Below are positions 26,997-36,175 of a stretch of DNA of 64,000 nucleotides, one piece after another. This DNA is from Nitrospira_E sp052156535 (lineage in GTDB: Bacteria; Nitrospirota; Nitrospiria; Nitrospirales; UBA8639): NCBI RefSeq assembly GCF_052156535.1, contig NZ_JBQKUP010000044.1, forward strand, positions 186,001 to 250,000, in the 5' to 3' direction. Both the position numbers and the translations under genes were made by a program. Every line of letters begins with the position of its first letter. The first letter of the stretch is position 1. The notes under the pieces were generated by a model. It did not search any database. It was not told where the DNA came from and saw only the letters and a list, made by a program, of their open reading frames with translations.

Positions 26997-27254
26997 TTAT
27001 GACCGGTCCTCATGATTCTTCGATGAGGCCATTGCCATGATAGCTCCTCCCAAGAGAACTCCAGAGGCAAAGATAAGACTGTAGGATAAGCCCGTTCGGA
27101 GTTCAGGCCATGTGTCCAAAACTCGTTTCCATAGTGGGACGTCCTCAGAAAAATGGACGTGTCCCTCCCAGCCTAATTCTCCCTCCGGCGTGGACTGATC
27201 AGAGTATGATTCTTGGTCCGCAGCGTGTGCCGTGTTCAATTTGCTCATAGTCAT
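26997..27254 (-). CDS. small single-pass membrane protein, unknown
   Basis: 85 residues: an acidic, soluble N-terminal half (EGELGWEGHVHFSEDVPLWK) and one membrane helix near the end (YSLIFASGVLLGGAIMAMAS). The start overlaps the TreY stop as ATGA; the second Met (27248) is also possible. The placement between TreY and a YtxH gene, with a glycine-rich helix, suggests a YtxH-like stress protein, but sequence alone does not show a family. Confidence 0.6.
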   Translation of the reverse strand: MTMSKLNTAHAADQESYSDQSTPEGELGWEGHVHFSEDVPLWKRVLDTWPELRTGLSYSLIFASGVLLGGAIMAMASSKNHEDRS

Positions 27255-30157
27255 GAGGCGGGCTCCAATAGGGCAAAAGGAAAATGTTGAAAAAGCATTC
27301 CTAGGGGTAATCCTACCATGCTCGGGCTATTTTGTGGAGTGACAATTTCTTGGGTCAAGAGATTACGAAACGAGTGTGTCGCGAATTCCGGAGGGAGCCG
27401 CATCGAAGTGTGTCCCCATATGGATTCGCCGAGCGGACTGATGGTCTGGTCGGGGATGAGAGTCGTTAACAGTCGCGGGAATATGACCAAATAGATATGT
27501 GAGTGATTTTGTCTCATGAATCCACACACATGATGGGCGTGTTCCCCCTTGAATTCCAGGGGCAGATACGATCCTTCCAGAAATACGTGGGGGTGGCTCT
27601 TCCGGATATGAAGCGCGGTAGTGGTCAAATACAATTTGATCAGGCCGCTTTCCGCATCCTGTAATAATGTCTGGACAAGGTCGAGAGGAGCAGTCGTCTG
27701 TTGCAAATGTTGTAATTCAGACAGCCGTTGTTGTCTGAAGAGGTAATCCACGGGTTGTCGGTTGTCTGGGTCGACCAGACTGAAATCCCAAAGCTCCGTG
27801 CCTTGATAAAAATCGGGGACACCTGGAGCAAGGATTTTAATAAGGACCTGACTCAGAGAATTATAGATGCCATATTTGGAAATGCGTTGTTGAAAGGGGA
27901 TGAAATCTTGAAGAAAGACATTTGAATGTCTGAGAGAAAGAATGCGGGAAAGAAATTCCCCGACAGCGTTTTCCCAGGCTTCATCGGGGTTTAACCAGCT
28001 GGTGTTCACTTTCGCTTCCCGTAAGGCTTTAACCATATACCCCTGCATGCGCCCCAAGAATTGAGGTTGAGCCGGTTCTGAGAGGCCACCCAAAGGCCAG
28101 ATGCCGAGCAGCGTCTGGTAAATCAAATATTCTTCATTCAAGCTCGGTGCCCGTTGATCATTGATTGTTTGCTTGGCTTTTTTGTTCAGCCGATTCCAGG
28201 TTCGAAGATGTTGCCGCCATTCTTTGGGAATTTCCGACAACACATTGATTCGAGCCCGGACATCCTCGCTGCGTTTTGTGTCATGGGTGGACGTGGAGGA
28301 GAGGCTTGCCGGCCATTGGGTGGCCCGGTCCTGCATGTATTGGTGAAATGTTGAAAGCGGGACTCCAAAGTGTTGCGGCTCGCCGCCGACTTCATTGAGA
28401 GATGTGAGGCGGTTGTAACAATAGAAGGCAGTATCTTCAACGCCTTTCGCCGTGACCGGGCTTGTCGTTTGCTGGAATTTCATGACAAAAGGGCGAATTA
28501 CCTCCCAATCAAGATCCGGTGAATTCTGGGGAATTCTCAAGAGGAGATCGCGGATAAAATCGAAAACCAGGTTGCTGATGGCGGGATTGCGTCGTTTAGC
28601 TCGGGCTACTGCTAGCCGAATATACGCGCGATCACGATCCAGAACGCCTTCGAGAGGATCGGGTCCAATATAGGTTCGGTACACCGGGAAACAGGCAATG
28701 ATTTCGCGGATCGCATGGATCAGACTATTGAGCGTAAAGTCCCGTGAACGCCGGTTTCGCTCGGAGAGGACATTCAGCTGATGCCCCAAGGCATTGATTT
28801 CTCCTGACATGGAACTGGTCATGATGAGGTTTTTGCAGTCGTAGATCAGATCGTCATAGTGGAGCGACTGTTTGGTAAATCGGGTGTAGATCTGTTCGAT
28901 CTGTCGTTGGTGGGTTTCCTGGATGAATAATTGATTGACGAGGGCAAGGTAGTCGTATCCAGTTGTGCCATGGCACAGCCAATCGGAAGTGAGACGTTCC
29001 TCTGTACCCAGGATTTTTTCAACGAGGAGATAGAGGGAGCGGCCTTGGGTGTCGGCCTGAACCTCCAAATGTTCAGCCGCCCATTGTTGCCACTGGGCCA
29101 GAAAGGCTCTTGGATTATACAGCCCGTCGACATGATCAATTCGCAGTCCATTCACGGCACCGGATGTTAATAATTCAAATATTTTTTGATGGGCCGCTTG
29201 GAAGACTTCCGGTTGCTCCATGCGAATGGCCGCCAATTGGTTAATGTCAAAAAACCGGCGATAATTTATTTCTTCAGCGGCGACCCGCCAATAGGCCAGG
29301 CGATAGGCTTGGTGACTCACCAGGCGGTCGAGGACATCGAATGTGCGGGGAGAGTTCTTCATGCCATTAAGTAACCGAATGTTCTCCAGCAGAAAATGGC
29401 GAATAGTTGAATTGTCGGCAATCACCGTGGAAAGGCGGCGGCGGATCACCTCTTTCTCCCGGTATCGTTCGGCAACACGCTCGGCTTCCGTGTCGGTTCT
29501 GGCCGGCAAATGAGAAAGAGCGGTGATAATGCTTTGGTATTCATGCAAGTGCGGATCAGAATTTTCCAGGCTTTGGTTAAGGGTGTCTTGCCTGAAGGTC
29601 AGAATGGTACTCCACGTGCAGGGATCAATGGGCAGACGATTTTCATAGTAGGTGAGGAAAAATTGCCCGTCGTCATAGTGGAGGATGATTTCCTGGTTTT
29701 CAAGAACAATGCCGTATTGATCTCCGAGAATGGGAAGAAGCACCTTGTTTTCTAATTCCGGTTTCACCGGTGTCCAGTCAATATCGAAAAATGTGGCGTA
29801 ATGGGAAGAAGGACCATTTTCCAAGACATCCTGCCACCAAAGATTCGTCGACGCGGCTATTCCCATATGATTCGGGACGACGTCCAGTATCTGACCCATG
29901 CCATGTTGGTGGAGTGCTTGGATAAATGCCTGATAATCGGCCTCCGTCCCGATCTCCGGATTTAATTCCGTGGGATCGACCACGTCGTATCCATGAGTGC
30001 TCCCTGGAGTGGCTTTCAGATAGGGAGAGGCGTAGCAGTCGGTAATGCCAAGTTGAGACAAATAAGGGAGAATGCGAGAGGCGTCCTGGAATGTGAATGA
30101 CGCGTTAAATTGAAGGCGATAGGTCGAGAGCGGAATGTGGAGAGGCAGAGGAGTCAT
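27251..30157 (-). CDS. treY: maltooligosyl trehalose synthase
   Basis: A 968-residue GH13 enzyme that rearranges the reducing-end alpha-1,4 bond of malto-oligosaccharides to alpha,alpha-1,1. Typical TreY blocks are STYRLQFNASFTFQDA at the start, SPYLKATPGSTHGYDVVDP, ILDVVPNHMGI, the nucleophile Asp in GLRIDHVDGLYNPRAFL, LLVEKILGTEERL with the acid Glu, and SSTSTHDTKRSEDVRARI. The C terminus has GVPDFYQGTELWDFSLVDPD. TreZ in the same cluster releases trehalose. It starts 10 bp after GlgC, so glycogen precursor and trehalose genes are co-transcribed. Length is slightly above typical. Confidence 0.94.
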   Translation of the reverse strand: MTPLPLHIPLSTYRLQFNASFTFQDASRILPYLSQLGITDCYASPYLKATPGSTHGYDVVDPTELNPEIGTEADYQAFIQALHQHGMGQILDVVPNHMGIAASTNLWWQDVLENGPSSHYATFFDIDWTPVKPELENKVLLPILGDQYGIVLENQEIILHYDDGQFFLTYYENRLPIDPCTWSTILTFRQDTLNQSLENSDPHLHEYQSIITALSHLPARTDTEAERVAERYREKEVIRRRLSTVIADNSTIRHFLLENIRLLNGMKNSPRTFDVLDRLVSHQAYRLAYWRVAAEEINYRRFFDINQLAAIRMEQPEVFQAAHQKIFELLTSGAVNGLRIDHVDGLYNPRAFLAQWQQWAAEHLEVQADTQGRSLYLLVEKILGTEERLTSDWLCHGTTGYDYLALVNQLFIQETHQRQIEQIYTRFTKQSLHYDDLIYDCKNLIMTSSMSGEINALGHQLNVLSERNRRSRDFTLNSLIHAIREIIACFPVYRTYIGPDPLEGVLDRDRAYIRLAVARAKRRNPAISNLVFDFIRDLLLRIPQNSPDLDWEVIRPFVMKFQQTTSPVTAKGVEDTAFYCYNRLTSLNEVGGEPQHFGVPLSTFHQYMQDRATQWPASLSSTSTHDTKRSEDVRARINVLSEIPKEWRQHLRTWNRLNKKAKQTINDQRAPSLNEEYLIYQTLLGIWPLGGLSEPAQPQFLGRMQGYMVKALREAKVNTSWLNPDEAWENAVGEFLSRILSLRHSNVFLQDFIPFQQRISKYGIYNSLSQVLIKILAPGVPDFYQGTELWDFSLVDPDNRQPVDYLFRQQRLSELQHLQQTTAPLDLVQTLLQDAESGLIKLYLTTTALHIRKSHPHVFLEGSYLPLEFKGEHAHHVCGFMRQNHSHIYLVIFPRLLTTLIPDQTISPLGESIWGHTSMRLPPEFATHSFRNLLTQEIVTPQNSPSMVGLPLGMLFQHFPFALLEPAS

Positions 30158-30167
30158 GCTCCCTCCT

Positions 30168-31460
30168 TTATGTTAAAGAGGAGGGCGAGGAATGGATGGC
30201 CCGTCCGCCATATGATTGCCCACGAGGGAAGAGAGTGAGGCCGAGCTTCCCGGCTGCGGATCGTCGACTGTCTCGTCCGTGTTTGTCGCCCAGTAGGGTT
30301 CCGGACGAGATAATGTTAAATCGGTCAATGATACAACGATGGAGATGGCAATTGGAGCCAATGAGTGTCCCATCAAGAATAATTGATTCTTCAATGGTAC
30401 AGCCTTCTCCAATTCTGACATTGCGTCCAATAATGGAACGTTTCACCGTACTGTCTACGACGAGGCTGCCTTGGCCGACCATGGCATCATCCATGTGGGA
30501 TCGGACTAGACTGGCAACGGGTTCAACGGACGCATCGGTCAGAATAGGCCATTTGACATTTCGTAAGTCAAGGATCGGCGATTCACCCAAGATATCCATG
30601 TTCGCTTGCCAATAGGCCTCCAGGGTTCCCACATCGCGCCAGTACCCCCATTCCTCGTAAGGATGGATGCCGGGAACCACATTTTCCATGAAGTCATAAG
30701 CGAGGACCCGGTGGGATTTGATGAGCGACGGAATAATGTTCCTGCCAAAATCGTGTGTGCCAGCTTGACTGGCATCTTGTTCCAGGATTTTCACAAGAAT
30801 GTCGGCATTAAAAATATAATTTCCCATCGAACTAAACGCCATCCCGGAATTTTCGGGCATGGGTTTGGGGGAGGCCGGCTTTTCCTCAAATCCGATAATT
30901 TGATGGTCGGCATTGACTTCGACAATTCCGAAACCCTTTGCCGCCTGAATCGGAACGGGAAGCGACGCGACGGTCACATCCGCTTCCTGGTCAAGATGAA
31001 ATTGGATCATCTGCCGCACATCCATCCGGTAAATATGATCAGCTCCGAAGACGGCCACCAATCCTGGCGCAAAATCCTGGATAAGATTAATATTCTGATA
31101 GACGGCATCTGCTGTCCCCTCATACCATTTTCCGCGTCCCTTCATCTGAGGAGGGACGACCGTAATAAAGTTTTGTCGATTGGTGCCACCAAAACGCCAG
31201 GCCCTTCTCAGGTGTTCAATCAAGGATTGTGAACGGTATTGCACTAACACGTACATGGCCTGGATGCCGGAATTAATAAAATTGCTGAGGACAAAATCGA
31301 CAATACGATAGGTGCCGGCAAAAGGCACGGATGGCTTACTTCGTTGTTCAGTTAACGGCATGAGCCGTTCCCCTTTGCCACCGGCCATGATCATGGCAAG
31401 GATTTTTTGTGGCGTCCGTTCGATGATTTTTTTGCGGCGAGGTCCGGAAGAACTTTTCAT
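30168..31460 (-). CDS. glgC: glucose-1-phosphate adenylyltransferase
   Basis: A 430-residue ADP-glucose pyrophosphorylase. Visible blocks: AMIMAGGKGERLMPLTEQRS with KPSVPFAGTYRIVDFVLSNF, YEGTADAVYQNINLI, VAVFGADHIYRMDV, IIGFEEKPASPKP, SSMGNYIFNADIL and EWGYWRDVGTLEAYW, then a C-terminal left-handed beta-helix (VVDSTVKRSIIGRNVRIGEG). It supplies ADP-glucose for glycogen synthesis. It lies six bases after the LapA-like gene and ten before TreY, so the three are one operon. The family's usual N-terminal Arg-rich effector region is present. Confidence 0.94.
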   Translation of the reverse strand: MKSSSGPRRKKIIERTPQKILAMIMAGGKGERLMPLTEQRSKPSVPFAGTYRIVDFVLSNFINSGIQAMYVLVQYRSQSLIEHLRRAWRFGGTNRQNFITVVPPQMKGRGKWYEGTADAVYQNINLIQDFAPGLVAVFGADHIYRMDVRQMIQFHLDQEADVTVASLPVPIQAAKGFGIVEVNADHQIIGFEEKPASPKPMPENSGMAFSSMGNYIFNADILVKILEQDASQAGTHDFGRNIIPSLIKSHRVLAYDFMENVVPGIHPYEEWGYWRDVGTLEAYWQANMDILGESPILDLRNVKWPILTDASVEPVASLVRSHMDDAMVGQGSLVVDSTVKRSIIGRNVRIGEGCTIEESIILDGTLIGSNCHLHRCIIDRFNIISSGTLLGDKHGRDSRRSAAGKLGLTLFPRGQSYGGRAIHSSPSSLT

Positions 31461-31466
31461 ACAGAT

Positions 31467-31748
31467 TTAGGTGTTGGACGGAGGATTGGTGAACTGGGCG
31501 ACGGATTGTTCCAGTGTCGCAATCGTTTTTTGTTGCTTGGCGATCAGGCGGATTTTTTTTATATAGATGGGCAATGCAGCCAGTACGGTCAGGCCGACAC
31601 CTAATGCCAAAGCTGAGAGCAACATCAGGGCCCGGGACCCTTGAATGGTCCAGGCGAAAAAGTTCAGAATAATGGGTTCGGAGTTTTGTATCGAAAAAGC
31701 AACCGCAAAGAACAACAGAAGCAGCAAGGCCAACAGTGCAGAATACAT
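31467..31748 (-). CDS. LapA (DUF1049) domain inner-membrane protein
   Basis: A 93-residue protein with two membrane helices (LLALLLLLFFAVAFSIQN and ALMLLSALALGVGLTVLAAL) joined by the LapA pattern NSEPIILNFFAW, then a coiled-coil cytoplasmic tail (KKIRLIAKQQKTIATLEQSV). In enterobacteria LapA/LapB help regulate lipopolysaccharide synthesis; LapB is not in the window. It is the first gene of the glgC-treY operon, with AAAGGG before the ATG. Why it sits there is unclear. Confidence 0.8.
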   Translation of the reverse strand: MYSALLALLLLLFFAVAFSIQNSEPIILNFFAWTIQGSRALMLLSALALGVGLTVLAALPIYIKKIRLIAKQQKTIATLEQSVAQFTNPPSNT

Positions 31749-31772
31749 AGTCCCTTTTGTTATGTTAGGATG

Positions 31773-31786
31773 GTGTTAATTAACAC
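31773..31786. promoter_or_regulatory. perfect 14-bp palindrome in the glgC-operon/glgB divergent gap
   Basis: GTGTTAATTAACAC reads identically on both strands. It lies in the centre of the only 56 bp that separate the divergent LapA-GlgC-TreY and GlgB genes, immediately before the GlgB ribosome site. The dyad form suggests an operator for a dimeric regulator that would control both directions. No regulator gene is adjacent. Confidence 0.45.
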
Positions 31787-31804
31787 AGAAAGGAGTCATT
31801 GGCA

Positions 31805-34009
31805 ATGCCAACGCTCTCAAATCGTTTTCAACGTCTGGTTTCTGCCACTGAATGGGATCCGTTTTCTGTGTTGGGTCCTCATCGAGGGGAATCGACGGAT
31901 TCTTCTGGTGTTTGCATCAGGGCTTTTCTACCTGACGCTGCCGAAGTTGCGGTGCTTCCTGGCCGAAATGGCAACACCCCTTTTCCCATGAAGCTCGTGC
32001 ATCCTGCTGGAGTGTTTGAAGCTCGATGGGAGGGGCATTCATTGGGCACGGATTACCAATTTCGCATTGTCGATCGGCAGGGAAAATCCAGTCAACGTCA
32101 TGACCCCTATGCGTTTCTTCCACGTATTTCAGATTTTGATTTACATTTGTTCGGTGAGGGCAAGCTTTATAGAGGTTATGAACAGCTTGGGGCGCAAGTT
32201 TGCACCCATCAGGATGTTCCGGGGGTCAACTTTGCTGTGTGGGCACCCAATGCCAAACGGGTCAGCGTGGTCGGAGACTTCAATGAATGGGATGGGCGTC
32301 GGCATCCGATGAGAAGCCGCGGAGGTGGTGGAATTTGGGAGTTATTCATTCCTGATATGAATGCTGGTGCGGTGTATAAATTTGAAATTTTACCCCAAAA
32401 TGGGGATGCGCCGTTTTTGAAAGCGGACCCGTATGCTTCCTCAGCTGAATTACGACCCAAAACGGCCTCCGTTGTCCGTGATCTTTCGGGATATGAATGG
32501 CGGGACGGTGAGTGGATGGCATCCAGGCAAAATTGGGATCCCCTCACTCAGCCTTGGTCCATCTATGAGGTGCATTTGGGATCCTGGAGACGTGTCCCAG
32601 AGGAAGGGTCTCGATGGCTGACTTACTCAGAATTATCGGAAGCCCTCATTCCCTATGTGAAGGACATGGGGTTTACCCACATTGAGCTGATGCCGGTAAC
32701 GGAACATCCCTTTGACGGGTCTTGGGGGTATCAGGCCACCGGGTATTTTGCACCCACAAGTCGGTTTGGCACTCCTGTCGAGTTTATGGCATTTGTGGAT
32801 GCCTGTCATCAGGCCGGAATCGGGGTCCTGATGGATTGGGCTCCTGCGCACTTTCCGGAAGATCCCCATGGCTTGGCCTGGTTTGATGGGACAAATTTGT
32901 ATGACCATTCGGACCCGCGGCTCGGATTTCATCCAGAATGGAATAGCCGAATTTTTAATTACGGTCGGACCGAAGTCAAAAACTTTCTGATCAATAGCGC
33001 ACTCAGCTGGTTTGACCGGTACCACATTGATGGCCTAAGGGTGGATGCCGTGGCATCGATGCTCTATCTCGATTATGCCCGAAAAGCCGGCGAATGGATT
33101 CCCAATAAATTCGGGGGGAGAGAGAATCTTGAAGCAGTGGAGTTTTTGAAAGAGCTCAATACCGTGGCTCATCAGGAACATCCCGGCATTGTGATGATTG
33201 CCGAAGAATCCACAGCATGGCCTGGGGTCTCCAAGCCGACTTATGTCGGAGGGTTGGGATTTACGTTTAAATGGAATATGGGGTGGATGCACGATACCCT
33301 GGATTATTTTAGTCTGGATCCTATTTATCGGAGATTTCATCAACATAATGTGACCTTCGGATTGGTCTATGCATTCACCGAAAACTTTGTCCTCCCGCTT
33401 TCTCATGATGAAGTAGTCCATGGCAAGAAATCGCTTCTGGATAAAATGCCCGGGGACGAATGGCAGCGCTTTGCGAATTTGCGGGCCTTGTATGGACACA
33501 TGTGGGGTCATCCTGGAAAGAAAATGTTATTCATGGGTTGCGAGATCGGCCAATGGTGGGAATGGAACCATGATGATAGCCTACAATGGCATCTACTTGA
33601 GTATGATCGGCATCAGGGTCTCCAGCGTTATGTGGCTGATCTCAATCGATTATATGCCTCACAACCCGCGCTCCATCAAGTTGATTATGATTGGACGGGG
33701 TTTCAGTGGATCGATCTACATGACAGTGATCATTCGACGCTCACATATTTCAGGCGCGCCAAAGATCCTTCCGATATTGTGGTCTGTGGCCTGAACCTCA
33801 CCCCTGTTCCTCGAGAAGCCTATCGAATGGGGGTGCCCACCGCCGGATATTATCGTGAGCTTTTGAACAGTGACTCTGAGGCGTATGGTGGAAGCAATAT
33901 GGGGAATGCAGGAGGAGTACAGGCCGAAGACATGCCTTGGCATGGCCAGCCGTTTTCTGTGGTTATTACCCTTCCGCCTTTAGCCGCAGTCTTTTTTAAG
34001 CCTGTTTAG
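31805..34009 (+). CDS. glgB: 1,4-alpha-glucan branching enzyme
   Basis: About 734 residues. Two N-terminal CBM48-type modules (WDPFSVLGPHRG; NFAVWAPNAKRVSVVGDFNE) precede the GH13 barrel: YEVHLGSWRR, FTHIELMPVTEHPFDGSWGY, nucleophile Asp at about 414 in DGLRVDAVASMLYLDYA, acid Glu at about 467 in MIAEESTAWP and LPLSHDEVVHGKKSLL. It introduces alpha-1,6 branches in glycogen. The ATG at 31805 is chosen, ten bases after AGGAG; an in-frame TTG at 31799 is the alternative. It is divergent from the glgC operon. Confidence 0.94.
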   Translation: MPTLSNRFQRLVSATEWDPFSVLGPHRGESTDSSGVCIRAFLPDAAEVAVLPGRNGNTPFPMKLVHPAGVFEARWEGHSLGTDYQFRIVDRQGKSSQRHDPYAFLPRISDFDLHLFGEGKLYRGYEQLGAQVCTHQDVPGVNFAVWAPNAKRVSVVGDFNEWDGRRHPMRSRGGGGIWELFIPDMNAGAVYKFEILPQNGDAPFLKADPYASSAELRPKTASVVRDLSGYEWRDGEWMASRQNWDPLTQPWSIYEVHLGSWRRVPEEGSRWLTYSELSEALIPYVKDMGFTHIELMPVTEHPFDGSWGYQATGYFAPTSRFGTPVEFMAFVDACHQAGIGVLMDWAPAHFPEDPHGLAWFDGTNLYDHSDPRLGFHPEWNSRIFNYGRTEVKNFLINSALSWFDRYHIDGLRVDAVASMLYLDYARKAGEWIPNKFGGRENLEAVEFLKELNTVAHQEHPGIVMIAEESTAWPGVSKPTYVGGLGFTFKWNMGWMHDTLDYFSLDPIYRRFHQHNVTFGLVYAFTENFVLPLSHDEVVHGKKSLLDKMPGDEWQRFANLRALYGHMWGHPGKKMLFMGCEIGQWWEWNHDDSLQWHLLEYDRHQGLQRYVADLNRLYASQPALHQVDYDWTGFQWIDLHDSDHSTLTYFRRAKDPSDIVVCGLNLTPVPREAYRMGVPTAGYYRELLNSDSEAYGGSNMGNAGGVQAEDMPWHGQPFSVVITLPPLAAVFFKPV

Positions 34010-34093
34010 ATTTTCAAGATATCTGCAATACCCCGGACAAAGAGGGAGCGATCTTTTTCAGTATGCTCTCGCCTTAATGGTCTTGGCCTGAAC

Positions 34094-35971
34094 CTAGTCA
34101 GATTTCAGAAAAATCCAGGCGGGGTAGGGTGGAAGCTTGAGAGAGACCTGCTCCACATTCTGAATGGATAGATTGGAGGGAGCCAGGAGTTCTTCCCGAT
34201 CGCCAGAGACGAAGGTTCCACTATCCAGGCGGGATTCCCAATTCCCTTTTGGAAGTTTGACTAACGCTAAGGAGGCCTTGTGGTGAAATCCCAAAAGGAC
34301 CAGTGCCTCGTGGCCCTGTTTAGCACGGCGATGAATAATCAGCAATTGACTTTTCGCATGTGACCCAATCTGGATTCTGTGGCCTTTCGCTCCGGTGCCT
34401 AATGCGGGAATTGATTTGCGCAGGTGAATCAACGCCTGACACCACCGCGCGTGGGCGTGTTGCTGGGGATTGGTCTCAAGACAAGGATGAATGGTTGAAT
34501 GATCGAAGGTCTCTTGAGCATAAGGATCAGGAATGTCCGTCCATCCGAATGCGGAAAATTCCCTGGTTCTCCCCTGTCGGACGGCTTCAATTAACGCAGG
34601 ATCCCCGTGGTCGATGAAATACAAAAAAGGAGCGGTTTCGCCGTATTCTTCTCCCATAAATAAAAGAGGAAGATATGGTGAAAGCAGCACGGTGGCATTG
34701 GCGACTTTGAGAGCTTCAAAACTCACCAAGCTACTGAGTCGGTCTCCCTGTGCGCGATTGCCGATTTGATCATGATTTTGGGCGCATACCACAAGTTGTG
34801 TTGGTGAGCAGGGTTTAAAGGAATTGCCATGTTTCCGTCGCCGATGTGCAGAATATTGTCCTGAATAGACCACGCCTTCCCGTAGAGCCTTACCCAGGTC
34901 TTTGAGTTGTCCAAAGTCTTCATAGTAGCCCTTACGCTCATTTGTGAGCAGGGCATGCAGGGCATGATGAAAGTCATCGCTCCATTGCCCGTCCAACCCA
35001 TATCCCCCTCGTGAGGGAGGCGAAATGATGCGGACATCATTCAAATCGCTTTCGGCAATGACCTGAACCTGGCGCTTGAGTCGTTCTCCCTCCGTATGGA
35101 CGGCTTCTCCGATGTCCTGAAGAAGATGCTTGGCGCTGAAGTCGAAGATGCCGTGAATCGCATCTAGCCGTAATGCATCAATGTGGTATTCATGAATCCA
35201 ATAGACCGCATTGCTGATCATAAAATGTCTGACAGCATCACTATCGGGTCCATCGTAGTTGAGGGCGCTCCCCCATGGGGTTTTATAGGTGTCGGTAAAG
35301 TATGGACCAAAATCACCAAGGTAATTGCCTTCCGGACCCAGGTGATTGTAGACCACGTCCATGATCACCGCGAGACCGGCTGCATGACAGGCATTGACCA
35401 ATCGCTTGAGGCCATCGGGTCCACCATAGTTGTGTTGCGGAGCAAAGAGAAAGGTTCCATCGTATCCCCAGTTTCTGGACCCAGGACATTGCGCCACCGG
35501 TAAGAGTTCAATGGCGGTAATGCCAATCTGGTCACGCAAATATGGCAGACGGCTGATGATGGCATCAAAGGTTCCGTCCTGGGTGAAGGTTCCGGTATGG
35601 AGTTCGTAAATGATGAATTGATCGAGGGGCAGGCCACGCCAGGCTGTATCGGTCCAGGAAAATGCCAAAGGATTGATAATTTCGGAAGGGCCGTGAACGC
35701 CGTCCGGTTGCGATCGGGAAGCTGGATCAGGACGTTCAATGGTATGATTTAATACATAGTGATAGCGGGTGCCTGGGGAAAGGTCTTGCACGGTGCCTTT
35801 CCAATATCCAAAGGATTCCTGCGTAAGGGGTGTCGCTTCCCCGGTACTTCCCATGATTTTGACGTCCACCGCCTGGGCCTTGGGTGCCCACACCCGAAAC
35901 TCCACAGATGAGGCGTCGGTATACGAGGCGCCCAGGTCTAATTGCCATCCAACTGCCTCTAATTTTTCCAA
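34094..35971 (-). CDS. treZ: malto-oligosyltrehalose trehalohydrolase
   Basis: A 625-residue GH13 enzyme that releases trehalose from the TreY product. Motifs include VEFRVWAPKAQAVDVKI (N-terminal module), GITAIELLPVAQCPGSRNWG, VIMDVVYNHLGPEGNYLG, nucleophile Asp in IDALRLDAIHGIFDFS, acid Glu in VIAESDLND, and CAQNHDQIGNRAQGDRLS. The family-specific FGPYFTDTYKTPWGSALNYD is present. The start is a TTG at 35971 with GGGAGG seven bases upstream. The gene diverges from GlgX and converges with GlgB. Confidence 0.94.
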   Translation of the reverse strand: MEKLEAVGWQLDLGASYTDASSVEFRVWAPKAQAVDVKIMGSTGEATPLTQESFGYWKGTVQDLSPGTRYHYVLNHTIERPDPASRSQPDGVHGPSEIINPLAFSWTDTAWRGLPLDQFIIYELHTGTFTQDGTFDAIISRLPYLRDQIGITAIELLPVAQCPGSRNWGYDGTFLFAPQHNYGGPDGLKRLVNACHAAGLAVIMDVVYNHLGPEGNYLGDFGPYFTDTYKTPWGSALNYDGPDSDAVRHFMISNAVYWIHEYHIDALRLDAIHGIFDFSAKHLLQDIGEAVHTEGERLKRQVQVIAESDLNDVRIISPPSRGGYGLDGQWSDDFHHALHALLTNERKGYYEDFGQLKDLGKALREGVVYSGQYSAHRRRKHGNSFKPCSPTQLVVCAQNHDQIGNRAQGDRLSSLVSFEALKVANATVLLSPYLPLLFMGEEYGETAPFLYFIDHGDPALIEAVRQGRTREFSAFGWTDIPDPYAQETFDHSTIHPCLETNPQQHAHARWCQALIHLRKSIPALGTGAKGHRIQIGSHAKSQLLIIHRRAKQGHEALVLLGFHHKASLALVKLPKGNWESRLDSGTFVSGDREELLAPSNLSIQNVEQVSLKLPPYPAWIFLKSD

Positions 35972-36093
35972 ACGTGGTGCCTCCCTTTTAGTATTTTCCG
36001 ATTAGATTGTTGGCTGGTGGAGGATGGAACGAATGAAGTTTAACAAAAAACCTGAAGACCTGTACATGAAACTGCAGAAGGGTCTGATTAGGT

Positions 36094-36122
36094 TTGCCCC
36101 ATTTTGAGATATGCTGTATTAT
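36094..36122 (+). promoter_or_regulatory. candidate sigma-70 promoter for glgX
   Basis: TTGCCC (36094-36099), a 17-bp spacer and TATTAT (36117-36122). It predicts transcription from about 36129, which supports translation of GlgX from the ATG at 36176 rather than the upstream in-frame ATG at 36104. Confidence 0.45.
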
Positions 36123-36175
36123 CGTCCCCCGCTATTCCCGATATCCGGAATCCCCATCCAGGAGAGCAGAATATT

